This document shows, in pieces, positions 56,148 through 63,817 of a stretch of 64,000 bases of DNA; position 1 is the first letter of the stretch; each line of letters starts with the position of its first letter. The translations under genes and the position numbers were made by a program. The notes under the pieces were generated by a model. The model did no database searches and was not told the origin of the DNA. It saw nothing but the letters and a program-made list of their open reading frames with translations. Where the stretch lies: the NCBI GenBank assembly GCA_024640305.1, contig JAHEFG010000006.1, positions 48,306 to 112,305 on the forward strand, in the 5' to 3' direction. The stretch is from Gammaproteobacteria bacterium (GTDB lineage: Bacteria; Pseudomonadota; Gammaproteobacteria; Steroidobacterales; Woeseiaceae).

Positions 56148-57933
56148 AGTATACGTACACGGCACCGGCGTTCTCTGCCGAGTTGTCCGCCTGATCACCA
56201 TTGATGCCGGTGGCGCTGCTGTCCTCCCCGTTCGCTCCGACTGCCAACGTATTACCGTCAGCGCTTAGCGCAACACTGCCGCCGAAACCATCAAAGGGGT
56301 CTGTATTTGACGACTTGACGTAGGTCTGCTGCTGCCAGGCATTGCCACTAAAACGGAACAGGTAGGCCGCACCAGCACCGGGTGCAGACATATCAGCCTG
56401 ATCGCCATCGATGCCGGTGGCGCTGCTATCCTCACCGCCCCCTCCGACTGCCAGCGTATCGCCGTCGGCGCTCAGCGCGAGACTTCCCCCAAAAGCGAAG
56501 CTGGCATTGGAGGCCTTGACGTACGCCTGCTGGTACCAGGCATTGCCATCAAAACGGAACAGGTAGGCCGCACCAGCACGGGACGCAGAGTTATCGGCCT
56601 GATCACCATTGATTCCGGTGGCGCTACTGTCCTCATAAGGGGCTCCTACCGCCAGCGTGTTGCCGTCGGCGCTCAGCGCGAGTCTCCAGCCAAACCTGTC
56701 GTGGCCGTCGGTATTGGAGGCCTTGATGTAGGCCTGCTGGTACCAGGCATTGCCATCAAAACGGAACAAATAGGTCGCTCCAGCCCACATAACCGAGTTG
56801 TCACTCTGATCGCCACCGATGCCGGTGGCGCTGCTATACTCCCCGAACGCTCCGACTGCCAGCGTATCTCCGTCGGCACCTAACGCAACCGACCAGCCAA
56901 AATAGTCGTCGAAGCCGACATTGGAGGCCTTGATGTACGCCTGCTGGTACCAGGCATTGCCATCAAAACGGAACAGGTAGGTCGCACCAGAGACGATAGG
57001 GGTACTCTCCAGATGTGCCCCGACTGCCAGCGTATTGCCGTCGGCGCTCAACGCAACACTGCCGCCAAACTGGTCCCCAGCATCGGTATTGGAAGCCTTG
57101 ATGTACGCCTGCTGGTACCAGGCATTGCCATCAAAACGGAACAGGTAGGCCGCACCAGAAGCCGATGCAGAGTTATCAGCCTGATCGCCATTGATGCCAG
57201 TGGCGCCGCTATCCTCTCGACGCGCCCCAACTGCCAGCGTATTGCCATCGGCACTCAGCGCAACTTCTTCTCCGAAATTGTCGAGTTCATCACTATTTGA
57301 CGCCTTAATGTAGGCTTGCTGACTCCAGTTATTGTCATGGTTGCGATAAATATAGACCGCACCGGAATCCGGTGATGCGTTATTGGCTTGATCGCCATTA
57401 ACTTCAGTCGCTTCACTGTCTTCATTTCCAGCAGCCAAAGCCAGCGTCATACCGTCAGCACTGAGCGCAACCCGTGCATTGAGCCCATCGCCGCCGTCAG
57501 TGTTTGAGGCCTTGAAATAGCCAACGGCATCCAACATTCCATTTATGACATTGATTTCAGTCGATCTGCTGCAAAGGTAGTTATTACATGCTTCCAGTAT
57601 GTAAAGGGCATTGGCGAAGTCGAAGAGATGAACCGCGATGTCCCGGCGGACTGACCCCATTTCTGCCGGGATATCGTCGCCGACCTGGGTAAAGCCGGAA
57701 TGACCGTCGGGATTCTCAAGCAGTTTGTAGTAGGACGCTTGCCAGCGCACGTCAGCCCGAATGGGCCAGTTGAAGATAAGCTGTTTAACGCCAACATCGA
57801 CACTTATGGTGGGTGTTGGCGGCGGCTGAGGTTCTGGCGGCAACCCACTCCCACTCCCACTCCCGCCGCATCCGGCAAGAAAGGCCACTAAACAAAACAG
57901 GACAATTGATTCGAGTTTCAAGTAGTTGCACAT
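56146..57933 (-). CDS. FG-GAP repeat lipoprotein
   Basis: 595 residues. The signal FCLVAFLAGCGG has a good lipobox, followed by a Gly/Ser linker and a Pro-rich stretch. A fibronectin-like domain spans residues about 40-130. From about 140 to the end come seven to eight FG-GAP-type repeats (FGxSVALSADGNTLAVGA, then EDSSATGINGDQADNS and GAAYLFRFDGNAWYQQAYIK), which fold as an integrin-alpha-like beta-propeller with Asp-rich calcium loops. Likely a surface-exposed adhesion or recognition lipoprotein. DNA repeats inside the gene are almost identical, so the copy number may vary. It is the first gene of the repeat-rich accessory region. Confidence 0.88.
   Translation of the reverse strand: MCNYLKLESIVLFCLVAFLAGCGGSGSGSGLPPEPQPPPTPTISVDVGVKQLIFNWPIRADVRWQASYYKLLENPDGHSGFTQVGDDIPAEMGSVRRDIAVHLFDFANALYILEACNNYLCSRSTEINVINGMLDAVGYFKASNTDGGDGLNARVALSADGMTLALAAGNEDSEATEVNGDQANNASPDSGAVYIYRNHDNNWSQQAYIKASNSDELDNFGEEVALSADGNTLAVGARREDSGATGINGDQADNSASASGAAYLFRFDGNAWYQQAYIKASNTDAGDQFGGSVALSADGNTLAVGAHLESTPIVSGATYLFRFDGNAWYQQAYIKASNVGFDDYFGWSVALGADGDTLAVGAFGEYSSATGIGGDQSDNSVMWAGATYLFRFDGNAWYQQAYIKASNTDGHDRFGWRLALSADGNTLAVGAPYEDSSATGINGDQADNSASRAGAAYLFRFDGNAWYQQAYVKASNASFAFGGSLALSADGDTLAVGGGGEDSSATGIDGDQADMSAPGAGAAYLFRFSGNAWQQQTYVKSSNTDPFDGFGGSVALSADGNTLAVGANGEDSSATGINGDQADNSAENAGAVYVY
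56521..57150 (-). repeat. near-identical internal repeats in FG-GAP gene
   Basis: A core reading CTGCTGGTACCAGGCATTGC plus the following 20-odd bases recurs almost unchanged at about 56528, 56734, 56941 and 57111, with a diverged form at 56327. Spacing is about 170-210 bp. Identity at the DNA level is much higher than coding constraint requires, suggesting recent duplication or gene conversion. Confidence 0.8.
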
Positions 57934-58100
57934 ATGCTCATGTCCACAGTTAACTAAGGCTGACCGTATAGCCTTAGTCTCAGCCCCCTCGTTACTAATG
58001 ACCTGATAGAAATGGGAGGATAAGCTGATGAATACCTATGTCAGTGGACAGCTTCGGGATTTGCAGCCGAAGTACAAAGCCAGGTCGATGGTAATCACTG

Positions 58101-58240
58101 CAATGTCCGCTTTGGGTCATAAGCAGTCCTTCAAGCCTAGTTTAGCTGAATGTCTGCTTCCGGGGGTAAAGCAGCCGCTCAATAGACCGAAATGCGATAC
58201 GCCCGCATCAAATGTCTGCTTTCACCTATAGCGGACGCTC
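58101..58240. repeat. dispersed repeat, copy 2 (long form)
   Basis: CAATGTCCGCTTTGGGTCAT opens the unit and AGCGGACGCTC closes it, with two inner AATGTCTGCT blocks. The part 58149-58241 is almost identical (2 differences by eye in about 93) to 59471-59563. The spacer 57934-58432 has no credible gene; frames inside it consist of repeat. Confidence 0.85.
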
Positions 58241-58385
58241 AGAATTTCGTTTTCGAGTTGAAAGGAAGGGCAGCTTTCGGCCAGAAGCGGCCATCCATGT
58301 CCTATTGATCTCGAATGCAAGACGACCAAATCAAAACTGCGTCAAGCGCGCCGTAGTATTGTGCATGAATGAGCACTCGGGACAA

Positions 58386-58412
58386 CGAAAAGGGCCCTTA
58401 CCAGGGGCCCTC
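58386..58412 (-). terminator. intrinsic terminator after the riboswitch-controlled secreted protein gene
   Basis: Stem GGGCCC/GGGCCC with the loop CTGGTAA-like on the minus strand, followed by TTTTCGTT. It lies about 20 nt after the stop at 58433. Confidence 0.8.
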
Positions 58413-58432
58413 TCGCTCACCAATATCAGTTG

Positions 58433-59143
58433 CTATTTCTGCTTGTTGTTCGCGTTGCAGTTCATTGTCTGGAAGAAGCTCCACCCTGGAGTATCGACTC
58501 CCTCGAACGCGTACCACCGATCGGCAATGCCCAAACTGAAACCGCCAGCTTTCATCAGGTCCCCATGGAACTCGTTGCAGTGGTTGACGGCCGAAGACTC
58601 CGTATCTGACCAGCCATCGTAATAACTGTCGCGGCGAGTTGAGACAGACTTCGAGTAGCTCATGGGATCAAGCCACTCACCTCTGACCGGCCGTGGATCA
58701 GTCCAAGCTGCGGGCTCGAAAGTGTAGCCATTAACCGGGTCCCATGTGACCATTTGGCCATCGCTATAGCAGCCGGGAGCATTGGGGTCGAGTACGACTT
58801 CGAGAGTTACCGCGTCGGGTCGAGCCGTTATAGCACTCTCGTCAACGACGCAATTCAGCTGACGCCAGCGTTCGGTCCAGCTCCCATCGTCAAATGACCT
58901 GTGTGTGTAGAGACTGATAGCTACTTCGGTATATTGAAATGTGCCCTTGACGTCATAGTTTTGGGAAGCGTACACGTTCACGCAACGATACAGGTTATCG
59001 AACGTGTCGCAGCGATCGCCGCCCATCGAGTTACCGTAGGTGCGGTTGTTATCGTGAATTGTTGGTGGGCCCGCCGTCGCCGACGTTGCCATGCAAGCTG
59101 CTACAACAACGCCGAACCAGGCCTTGTGAAAGAAACGAGTCAT
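58433..59143 (-). CDS. secreted protein of unknown function, under c-di-GMP riboswitch
   Basis: 236 residues. A signal peptide is clear (WFGVVVAACMATSATA), start supported by AGGAGGAG 8 nt before the ATG at 59143. The mature protein is rich in aromatic and polar residues with six Cys (CDTF, YRCVN, LNCVV, GCYSD, NHCNEF, MNCNAN), suggesting disulfides and life outside the cytoplasm. Motif QYTEVAISLYTHRSFDDGSW and other beta-like segments suggest a beta-sandwich, but I recognise no family. A GEMM-I riboswitch lies about 90-230 nt upstream on the same strand, so its expression probably follows the level of c-di-GMP. Confidence 0.82.
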   Translation of the reverse strand: MTRFFHKAWFGVVVAACMATSATAGPPTIHDNNRTYGNSMGGDRCDTFDNLYRCVNVYASQNYDVKGTFQYTEVAISLYTHRSFDDGSWTERWRQLNCVVDESAITARPDAVTLEVVLDPNAPGCYSDGQMVTWDPVNGYTFEPAAWTDPRPVRGEWLDPMSYSKSVSTRRDSYYDGWSDTESSAVNHCNEFHGDLMKAGGFSLGIADRWYAFEGVDTPGWSFFQTMNCNANNKQK

Positions 59144-59231
59144 AGTGTTCTCCTCCTATCAATCCAGAGTCTCAGTTACGACCTTTCGATATTGATCAGA
59201 AATACATGTTGTACGCCGTAACGATCGACTC

Positions 59232-59373
59232 GTTGCAACGCGGCTAGATAGCCGCTAATGGCGGCAGCCCGGCGATCTTGGGGTCCTTCGGGGAGTCAAA
59301 AAGGCTACTCGGAGGAAGCGAGGACCCGTGGCTTTGCGTTTCTGGCTATGGCCAGACTTGCCTTTATCGCAAC
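59232..59373 (-). promoter_or_regulatory. c-di-GMP-I (GEMM-I) riboswitch
   Basis: Read on the minus strand: P1 strand GTTGC (59373-59369), GATAAAGGCAAG, the hairpin CTGGCCATAGCCAG, ACGCAAAGCCACGGG, a GGTCC/GGACC arm, then GATCGCCGGGCTGCCG, and after a GCGGCTA/TAGCCGC hairpin the P1 partner GCAAC. The GGCAA, GCAAAGCC, CGGG and GCCGGG blocks are the hallmark conserved segments of GEMM-I. It precedes the secreted protein gene ending at 58433; about 90 nt separates it from the start codon. Mechanism of control is not clear: no terminator is evident and the ribosome site is not in the closing stem. Confidence 0.9.
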
Positions 59374-59423
59374 ATCGATGATCTGCTGACAGGGAGTTTT
59401 GTCAATTCGGAAGAATACTTATG

Positions 59424-59562
59424 ACCGTCCACTTTGGGTCAAAAGCAGTCGTTCCGGCCCATATTAGCTCAATGTCTGCTATCGGGGGTAAAGCAGCCGC
59501 TCAATAGACCGAAATGCGATACGCCCGCATCAAATGTCTGCTTTCACCTATAGCGGACGCTC
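59424..59562. repeat. dispersed repeat, copy 3 (long form)
   Basis: Opens with ACCGTCCACTTTGGGTC and closes AGCGGACGCTC; the inner 93 bp is nearly identical to copy 2, 1.32 kb away, in the same orientation. The two copies bracket the riboswitch/secreted-protein gene, so recombination between them would delete or invert-duplicate that gene. The spacer 59144-59622 otherwise holds only the riboswitch. Confidence 0.85.
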
Positions 59563-59622
59563 ATTTTCTGCGGTCCATTGAAGGCGCTCAAGTATCTTGC
59601 CAATCCAATTCGAACGTAGACA

Positions 59623-60363
59623 TCACTGTGGCGATTCAATACCCAATCGTTCGAACTCCGACGAGATTAATTCCGCCGCAGATTCAAGTGCGTTTATATT
59701 CATTCGATTCCAGTAGATCGCGTCAAACGTTAGCGATTGACTGGCAGAAACCGAGTTATAGAAGCGGCGATCCTGGCAGATTGTTTCCAGGTCAAACCGA
59801 AGATTCTCGAACCTAATTTCTTGGCCTTCCGGCTGAAAATAGCGCACACCGGTATCTACGTAGACTTGGTGCGAGGTAACGCGATCCATCAAAGAATTGT
59901 AGAAACTCAACACATAGCGTCGTTGAGAGAGAAGGTTGTTGATCTCCTCCCGCAATTTCAGCGACTGAATTACAGTCATCTTCCCCGTTGATAGCATCTC
60001 CTGCAACGTGCCATCTGCCAAATACGGCGGCACAATCTTTCCGAGTTGGAACAGCCCGTTCGCGAAATCCAGTTGGTCGTCAGTTTCTATGGAGCAGGCG
60101 TCGAGGCTCCGCAGGACGACCGTAGCGCGGGCAGCATGATTCTCCATGAATGCAATGGCGGCCCGTGACGTATTAATGGATTGGTCTATGTCCGCATGCA
60201 GGCGCAATATGTACTTGCGCTCCTCTATGCGTTCAACCCGCCACTCATTCCAGTTATTTACCTGGAGCGCAAGAAGGACCCCAAATACGACAGCAAAAAT
60301 CTCTAGGCAGACTGTAAACCAGTCTTGCTTTCTGATGTTCTCACTTAGTCGACTGAACAGCAT
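59623..60363 (-). CDS. single-pass membrane protein, DUF6090-like
   Basis: 246 residues from the ATG at 60363. An open frame to 60441 exists, but its first residues are encoded by the dispersed repeat, so I place the start later. A cytoplasmic N-terminus (MLFSRLSENIRKQDWF) leads into one transmembrane helix (VCLEIFAVVFGVLLALQVNN) with the WNEWR exit motif seen in DUF6090 proteins, then a helical extracytoplasmic domain with coiled-coil-like parts (EERKYILRLHADIDQSINTS). Function unknown. It is followed upstream by a second protein of the same layout. Confidence 0.75.
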   Translation of the reverse strand: MLFSRLSENIRKQDWFTVCLEIFAVVFGVLLALQVNNWNEWRVERIEERKYILRLHADIDQSINTSRAAIAFMENHAARATVVLRSLDACSIETDDQLDFANGLFQLGKIVPPYLADGTLQEMLSTGKMTVIQSLKLREEINNLLSQRRYVLSFYNSLMDRVTSHQVYVDTGVRYFQPEGQEIRFENLRFDLETICQDRRFYNSVSASQSLTFDAIYWNRMNINALESAAELISSEFERLGIESPQ

Positions 60364-60399
60364 CACTCGCTCAAGGGCGCGCCGATCTCCAGTATTCTC

Positions 60400-60478
60400 A
60401 ATGTCCGCTTCGTGGTCATTACCAGCCGCTGAGTCTACCATTAGGTGAGCGACTGCTCACGGCCAATAGCGGACGTTC
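60400..60478. repeat. dispersed repeat, copy 4 (canonical short form)
   Basis: AATGTCCGCT at 60400-60409 and AGCGGACGTT at 60468-60477 are inverted ends. The interior has GGTCATTACCAGCCGCTGAG then GGTGAGCGACTGCTCACGGCC. It is nearly the reverse complement of copy 7. Confidence 0.88.
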
Positions 60479-60518
60479 GCGACTGCCCGATTCGAGCACA
60501 ATAGTATAGTGGAATTAC

Positions 60519-61217
60519 TTAGTTTAGCTCGATCTCAATTGCTTCGATTGCTTCTTCAATCCGGGAAATTACGCGTCGATAATAACTGGCTTGAAGTGAC
60601 TTGTTTTGAGCAACTCTAACTATTTTCCCCCGAATATCTGCTCGTGCTAATAATTCCTGCCCTTCCTCATTTAGAGTGAAAGTGGGTGGTTGCAGATCGA
60701 AGTCACCGAGATGCTGATAGTCCAAGCCCGTTGCGATCATTGCTCTTAGGTCTTGCACTTCACGCGATGAGGTACCTGACAGGTGCTGTAAATACGGCAG
60801 CATTTCGTAGGCCTCTGTAACTGCAGTCACGATTTCTGGATTGGATATATCCCGGAGCATGCCAGTACTCGTCAGCGACCTATACTCTGCTGATTCGGCT
60901 GTAGGTGTTCTTGTCTTGAATAACTCTGTGAGGGCCGTTTCCGCAGAATCTTGCGAGCGTTCGGACTGTCCCGAATTGATAAATATCTGTGCTGCTACCC
61001 ATGAGTGTTCCAATGTCTCAACATCGGTCTGGAGATCCAAAAGTGTAGTCTTAAGATTGTCCGATAGCCGCGCCAAAGACAAACGAATGTCTTGTTGGTT
61101 TTGAGACTCCTCCCACCATGCATCTATTGCGAACGCTAGCAATATACTGGCGACGATAGCTGTCGCTTCTATGGCGATTCGCTTCCATGGAATATCTTTT
61201 GAGTCGGTCGCTCTCAA
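60519..61217 (-). CDS. single-pass membrane protein, unknown family
   Basis: 232 residues from a TTG at 61217; an AGAGGA ribosome site lies 6-7 nt before it and no ATG follows early enough, so TTG is the likely start. The N-terminus (MRATDSKDIPWKR) precedes one transmembrane helix (IAIEATAIVASILLAFAIDA) with exit motif WWEESQNQQ. The rest is a largely helical extracytoplasmic domain. The layout (short cytoplasmic tail, helix ending in an aromatic-acidic motif, helical domain of about 200 residues) mirrors the next gene. They may be partners. Function not recognised. Confidence 0.75.
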   Translation of the reverse strand: MRATDSKDIPWKRIAIEATAIVASILLAFAIDAWWEESQNQQDIRLSLARLSDNLKTTLLDLQTDVETLEHSWVAAQIFINSGQSERSQDSAETALTELFKTRTPTAESAEYRSLTSTGMLRDISNPEIVTAVTEAYEMLPYLQHLSGTSSREVQDLRAMIATGLDYQHLGDFDLQPPTFTLNEEGQELLARADIRGKIVRVAQNKSLQASYYRRVISRIEEAIEAIEIELN

Positions 61218-61231
61218 TCGCTATCCTCTAA

Positions 61232-61360
61232 CGGGCGTTCGCTTTGGGTCAATACCAGCTGTTGAGTGTATCACCAGACCAGGGGCTGCTTACGACCAAA
61301 AGCGGTCATTCGCCGGATGATAGACTCAGCGGCTGGTAATGACCCAAAGCAGGCGTTTGG
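61232..61360. repeat. dispersed repeat, copy 5 (two overlapping units)
   Basis: First unit begins GGCGTTCGCTTTGGGTC and ends AAGCGGTCATTCG. A second, inverted half-unit follows at once: GACTCAGCGGCTGGTAATGA and CCCAAAGCAGGCGTTTGG. The composite suggests one copy inserted beside or into another. Confidence 0.8.
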
Positions 61361-61417
61361 TGATTGCGTATATTACGCATGGAAACTGGGTCTTGCTGAA
61401 TATGCAGAGGAGACTGT

Positions 61418-62188
61418 GTGGCGCTTATTGCTATTACGCGCGAGGTAAATACTGCCATACGCAATTGCGAATTGTCTTTTTTGCCAAGAGTCAGTATCGA
61501 CATTGCCCTGGCGCTTCAACAGCATCAACACTATCAATCGGCGTTGTCTTCCCTCGGCTGTGAGATCATCGTCGTTCCGACGGAACCGGGCTTGGCGGAT
61601 TCTGTTTTTGTCGAGGATACCGCGATAGTTCTGGATGAGGTCGCAGTGTTGTTGCGGCCGGGCGCTGCAACAAGACTGCCGGAGGTGGCGGGTGTCGAGA
61701 GCGTTCTGCAACAGTACCGAATGCTTACCTCAATACAGCCGCCCGGCACCTTGGATGGTGGCGACCTGCTCCGCATCGACAATATCATCTTTGCCGGGCT
61801 CTCGAAGCGATCGAATCAAAGCGGTATCGAACAGTTTCGTGACATTGTCATGGACTACGGATTTTCTGTTAAGACAGTGAAAACGACGAAGTGCCTGCAT
61901 TTGAAGTCCGCCGTTTCGGCAGTTGCGCCCGGCACGCTTCTAATCAATCCGGACTGGATCAGCAGCTCTACTTTCGGCGATTACGAGCTGATCGACATTG
62001 ATAAGGAAGAAGCGCACGCCGCCAACGCACTCTTGGTGGGGCAAAGCGTCATTTATCCGTCCTCGTTTCCACGCACTACAGACAGACTTGTGACCCGCGG
62101 CATCAATGTTATACCTATTGATCTGTCGGAACTACAAAAGGCAGAAGGTGCAGCTACTTGCTGCAGCCTGATACTCACGACTTTATAA
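61418..62188 (+). CDS. dimethylarginine dimethylaminohydrolase-like enzyme
   Basis: 256 residues from a GTG at 61418, with AGAGGAG 6 nt before. It has the amidinotransferase/DDAH fold motifs: SVFVEDTAIVL, PPGTLDGGDLLRIDN, CLHLKSAVSAVAPG with the catalytic His, and the C-terminal EGAATCCSLIL with the catalytic Cys. DDAH hydrolyses N-methylated arginines to citrulline and methylamines; in bacteria it may serve nitrogen use. Alternatives are arginine deiminase-like family members. It stands alone between repeats, on the plus strand. Confidence 0.88.
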   Translation: MALIAITREVNTAIRNCELSFLPRVSIDIALALQQHQHYQSALSSLGCEIIVVPTEPGLADSVFVEDTAIVLDEVAVLLRPGAATRLPEVAGVESVLQQYRMLTSIQPPGTLDGGDLLRIDNIIFAGLSKRSNQSGIEQFRDIVMDYGFSVKTVKTTKCLHLKSAVSAVAPGTLLINPDWISSSTFGDYELIDIDKEEAHAANALLVGQSVIYPSSFPRTTDRLVTRGINVIPIDLSELQKAEGAATCCSLILTTL

Positions 62189-62211
62189 CAAAGCTCGAGT
62201 ATCTGATTTTC

Positions 62212-62241
62212 ATATCTGCTCTTGGTGGAAACGGACATTCG
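62212..62241. repeat. remnant of the dispersed repeat (copy 6)
   Basis: ATATCTGCTCTTGG and AACGGACATTCG resemble the two ends of the repeat, joined with the middle missing. It is short, so this call is tentative. It lies just after the dimethylargininase-like gene. Confidence 0.4.
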
Positions 62242-62330
62242 GTTCGCGTAGCACAGGTCCGACTGGAGCCTTGTCACTAGCAGCGAGGAATGGCGGCTCA
62301 ATCGTTGCGTATCGGCAAACTTACTCATTC

Positions 62331-62762
62331 ATGTTAGGCGTCGTATCGCGAAATATTTACGAATATCTCCCACAAGGTAGGAGCTCTTTCATAGTCGGAT
62401 TAAAGCATGCGGTCTTGTCACTTCTGTTTCGACCGTGGTCCTGGCTCGACCCTTTCGTAACTTTACAGGCGCTAGTGGTCAACCTTTCTGGCGGCATCGA
62501 CATAACTCACGTTGGAGGATCGAAACCCGATGGTGTTTTTTTGCCTTTGGAGTCGTTGGAATCAAATGCACAGCAGAAAGAGAAAGCTCTACAGTACGGA
62601 TTCGCCACGATTTTCTTCGCCGTTCTCGGAGTATTAGTCTGGAAATTGGTCATTCCAGAGTTCGACCCTACCGTCTGGTCTCCTGGACTTCTTGTCACTC
62701 TCCTGGCCGTAGGTGTTCTTGCAATTGTCATCAACGTCGCTATTTCGAGGTTTCGCAAGTAA
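62331..62762 (+). CDS. small membrane protein, unknown function
   Basis: 143 residues from the ATG at 62331; a TTG at 62271 would add 20. Neither has a good ribosome-binding site. Two transmembrane helices at the C-terminus (FATIFFAVLGVLVWKLVI and LLVTLLAVGVLAIVINVAIS) follow a more polar N-terminal half with a weakly hydrophobic stretch (GLKHAVLSLLFRPWSWLDPF). No family recognised. The frame is convincingly coding in hydrophobic pattern but could be a decayed or partial gene given the region's repeats. Confidence 0.5.
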   Translation: MLGVVSRNIYEYLPQGRSSFIVGLKHAVLSLLFRPWSWLDPFVTLQALVVNLSGGIDITHVGGSKPDGVFLPLESLESNAQQKEKALQYGFATIFFAVLGVLVWKLVIPEFDPTVWSPGLLVTLLAVGVLAIVINVAISRFRK

Positions 62763-62767
62763 ATTTC

Positions 62768-62845
62768 ACCGTCCGCTTTGGCCGTGAGCAGTCACTCACC
62801 TAATCGTAGACTCAGCGGCTGGTAATGACCACAAAGCGGACGTTC
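62768..62845. repeat. dispersed repeat, copy 7 (inverted relative to copy 4)
   Basis: ACCGTCCGCTTTGGCCGTGA opens it and AAAGCGGACGTTC closes it; the interior GACTCAGCGGCTGGTAATGA is the complement of the copy 4 interior. Overall it is close to the reverse complement of copy 4, 2.4 kb away. Confidence 0.88.
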
Positions 62846-62925
62846 ACATTCCAAACATCTAAACTCAGACTAATTCCAGTTTTAAGTACATTCCAGAATT
62901 GACAGCGCCGCCCGATGGCGCAAAA

Positions 62926-63058
62926 TCTCCTCAGCGATAAAGGCAAACCTGACCAAAGTCAGGGGCGCAAAGCCACGGGTCCTCGTCTCCTTCGTGACGT
63001 TCGTCCCAAGGACCCCAAGATCGCCGGGCTGCCGCACTTGTGCAATTTGCTGAGGAGG
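62926..63058 (+). promoter_or_regulatory. c-di-GMP-I (GEMM-I) riboswitch with ribosome-site closing stem
   Basis: GATAAAGGCAAACC, the hairpin CTGACCAAAGTCAG, GGGCGCAAAGCCACGGG, GGTCCT/AAGGACC arm and GATCGCCGGGCTGCCG appear in GEMM-I order (62936-63034). CTCCTCAGC at 62927-62935, directly 5' of the aptamer, is perfectly complementary to GCTGAGGAG at 63049-63057, which contains the ribosome-binding site of the gene starting at 63064. A small GCAC/GTGC hairpin sits between aptamer and site. If this long stem is stabilised by ligand, c-di-GMP would block translation (an OFF switch); this is inferred from pairing only. Confidence 0.92.
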
Positions 63059-63063
63059 CAGTC

Positions 63064-63738
63064 ATGAAAAAAGTAGCCATGTTTCTTTTCAGTGTCGGCT
63101 TGATATTCTTAACGCTTCCCATATTCGCAGAACCTCTATCCAATGCGGGTGTCACGCGCACTGAGATTGAGGGCTACGATAATTGGGGATGGCAGGATAA
63201 TCCGCTATCACTGGGTACTATTACGTGCCCTGGCGGCGAGTTGACGTTCGACCCATTTAGTATGCCCTACTGTGCGGACTCGACCACGGGTCGCTTACAC
63301 TTTCGTGACGCAGTCTTCTGGTCTTGCATGACATCTAACGATCCACGCACAACTGGTGTCGCTGTGTTCACAATCAAAGGAACCTTTGATGCTGATTCGA
63401 GCGGCCCGGTATGGGGGACCTGGAAGATCGTGCCAATGGAGGACTGTGACAAAGACGGGCTTTATCCCGAAGAATTGGTAGAGACTTCAGCAACGTTCTG
63501 GCGTGGCATCTGGAATGGTAAGCGCCTGTTCTACAGCGTCATGGGCTTTGACGTCTGGATTGGCGATTTTAGGATAGTCGGCAAAGGAATCGGAGGAGAC
63601 ATTGACGGCCTGCACTTCGAGGGCACGGAATTGATCCAGACGTACACGCCGTTTCCGGTTCCGTATGAATTCCTGCCGCCTGAACTGGGGCTGTTTGACG
63701 AGCCAGAGGGGTATTTTACCGGCACGATCACGGAGTAA
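63064..63738 (+). CDS. secreted protein of unknown function, under c-di-GMP riboswitch
   Basis: 224 residues from the ATG at 63064 (AGGAGG 6 nt upstream). Signal peptide MKKVAMFLFSVGLIFLTLPI ending FAEP. The mature part is beta-rich with four Cys (ITCPGG, PYCADS, FWSCMT, EDCDKDG), acidic and aromatic, with a GTFDADSSGPVWGTWKI segment that could form a lipocalin- or jelly-roll-like sheet; no family recognised. The ribosome site is in the closing stem of the riboswitch just upstream. It is not clearly similar to the other riboswitch-controlled secreted protein in this region. Confidence 0.85.
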   Translation: MKKVAMFLFSVGLIFLTLPIFAEPLSNAGVTRTEIEGYDNWGWQDNPLSLGTITCPGGELTFDPFSMPYCADSTTGRLHFRDAVFWSCMTSNDPRTTGVAVFTIKGTFDADSSGPVWGTWKIVPMEDCDKDGLYPEELVETSATFWRGIWNGKRLFYSVMGFDVWIGDFRIVGKGIGGDIDGLHFEGTELIQTYTPFPVPYEFLPPELGLFDEPEGYFTGTITE

Positions 63739-63758
63739 GAATTACGTCTAGGAATTGA

Positions 63759-63787
63759 GAAGGGCTGCCAAGACTTGGTGGCCCTTC
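63759..63787 (+). terminator. possible terminator hairpin
   Basis: GAAGGGC/GCCCTTC with an inner CCAAG/CTTGG stem, 20 nt after the stop codon at 63738. No U-tract follows, so Rho-independent function is uncertain. Confidence 0.4.
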
Positions 63788-63817
63788 AAGTCCGGAGCAA
63801 GATCACCGCGGAAATAC

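Noticed and set aside
58028..58622. Two plus-strand frames before the secreted-protein gene
   Set aside because: They consist of dispersed repeat and of antisense to the secreted-protein gene.
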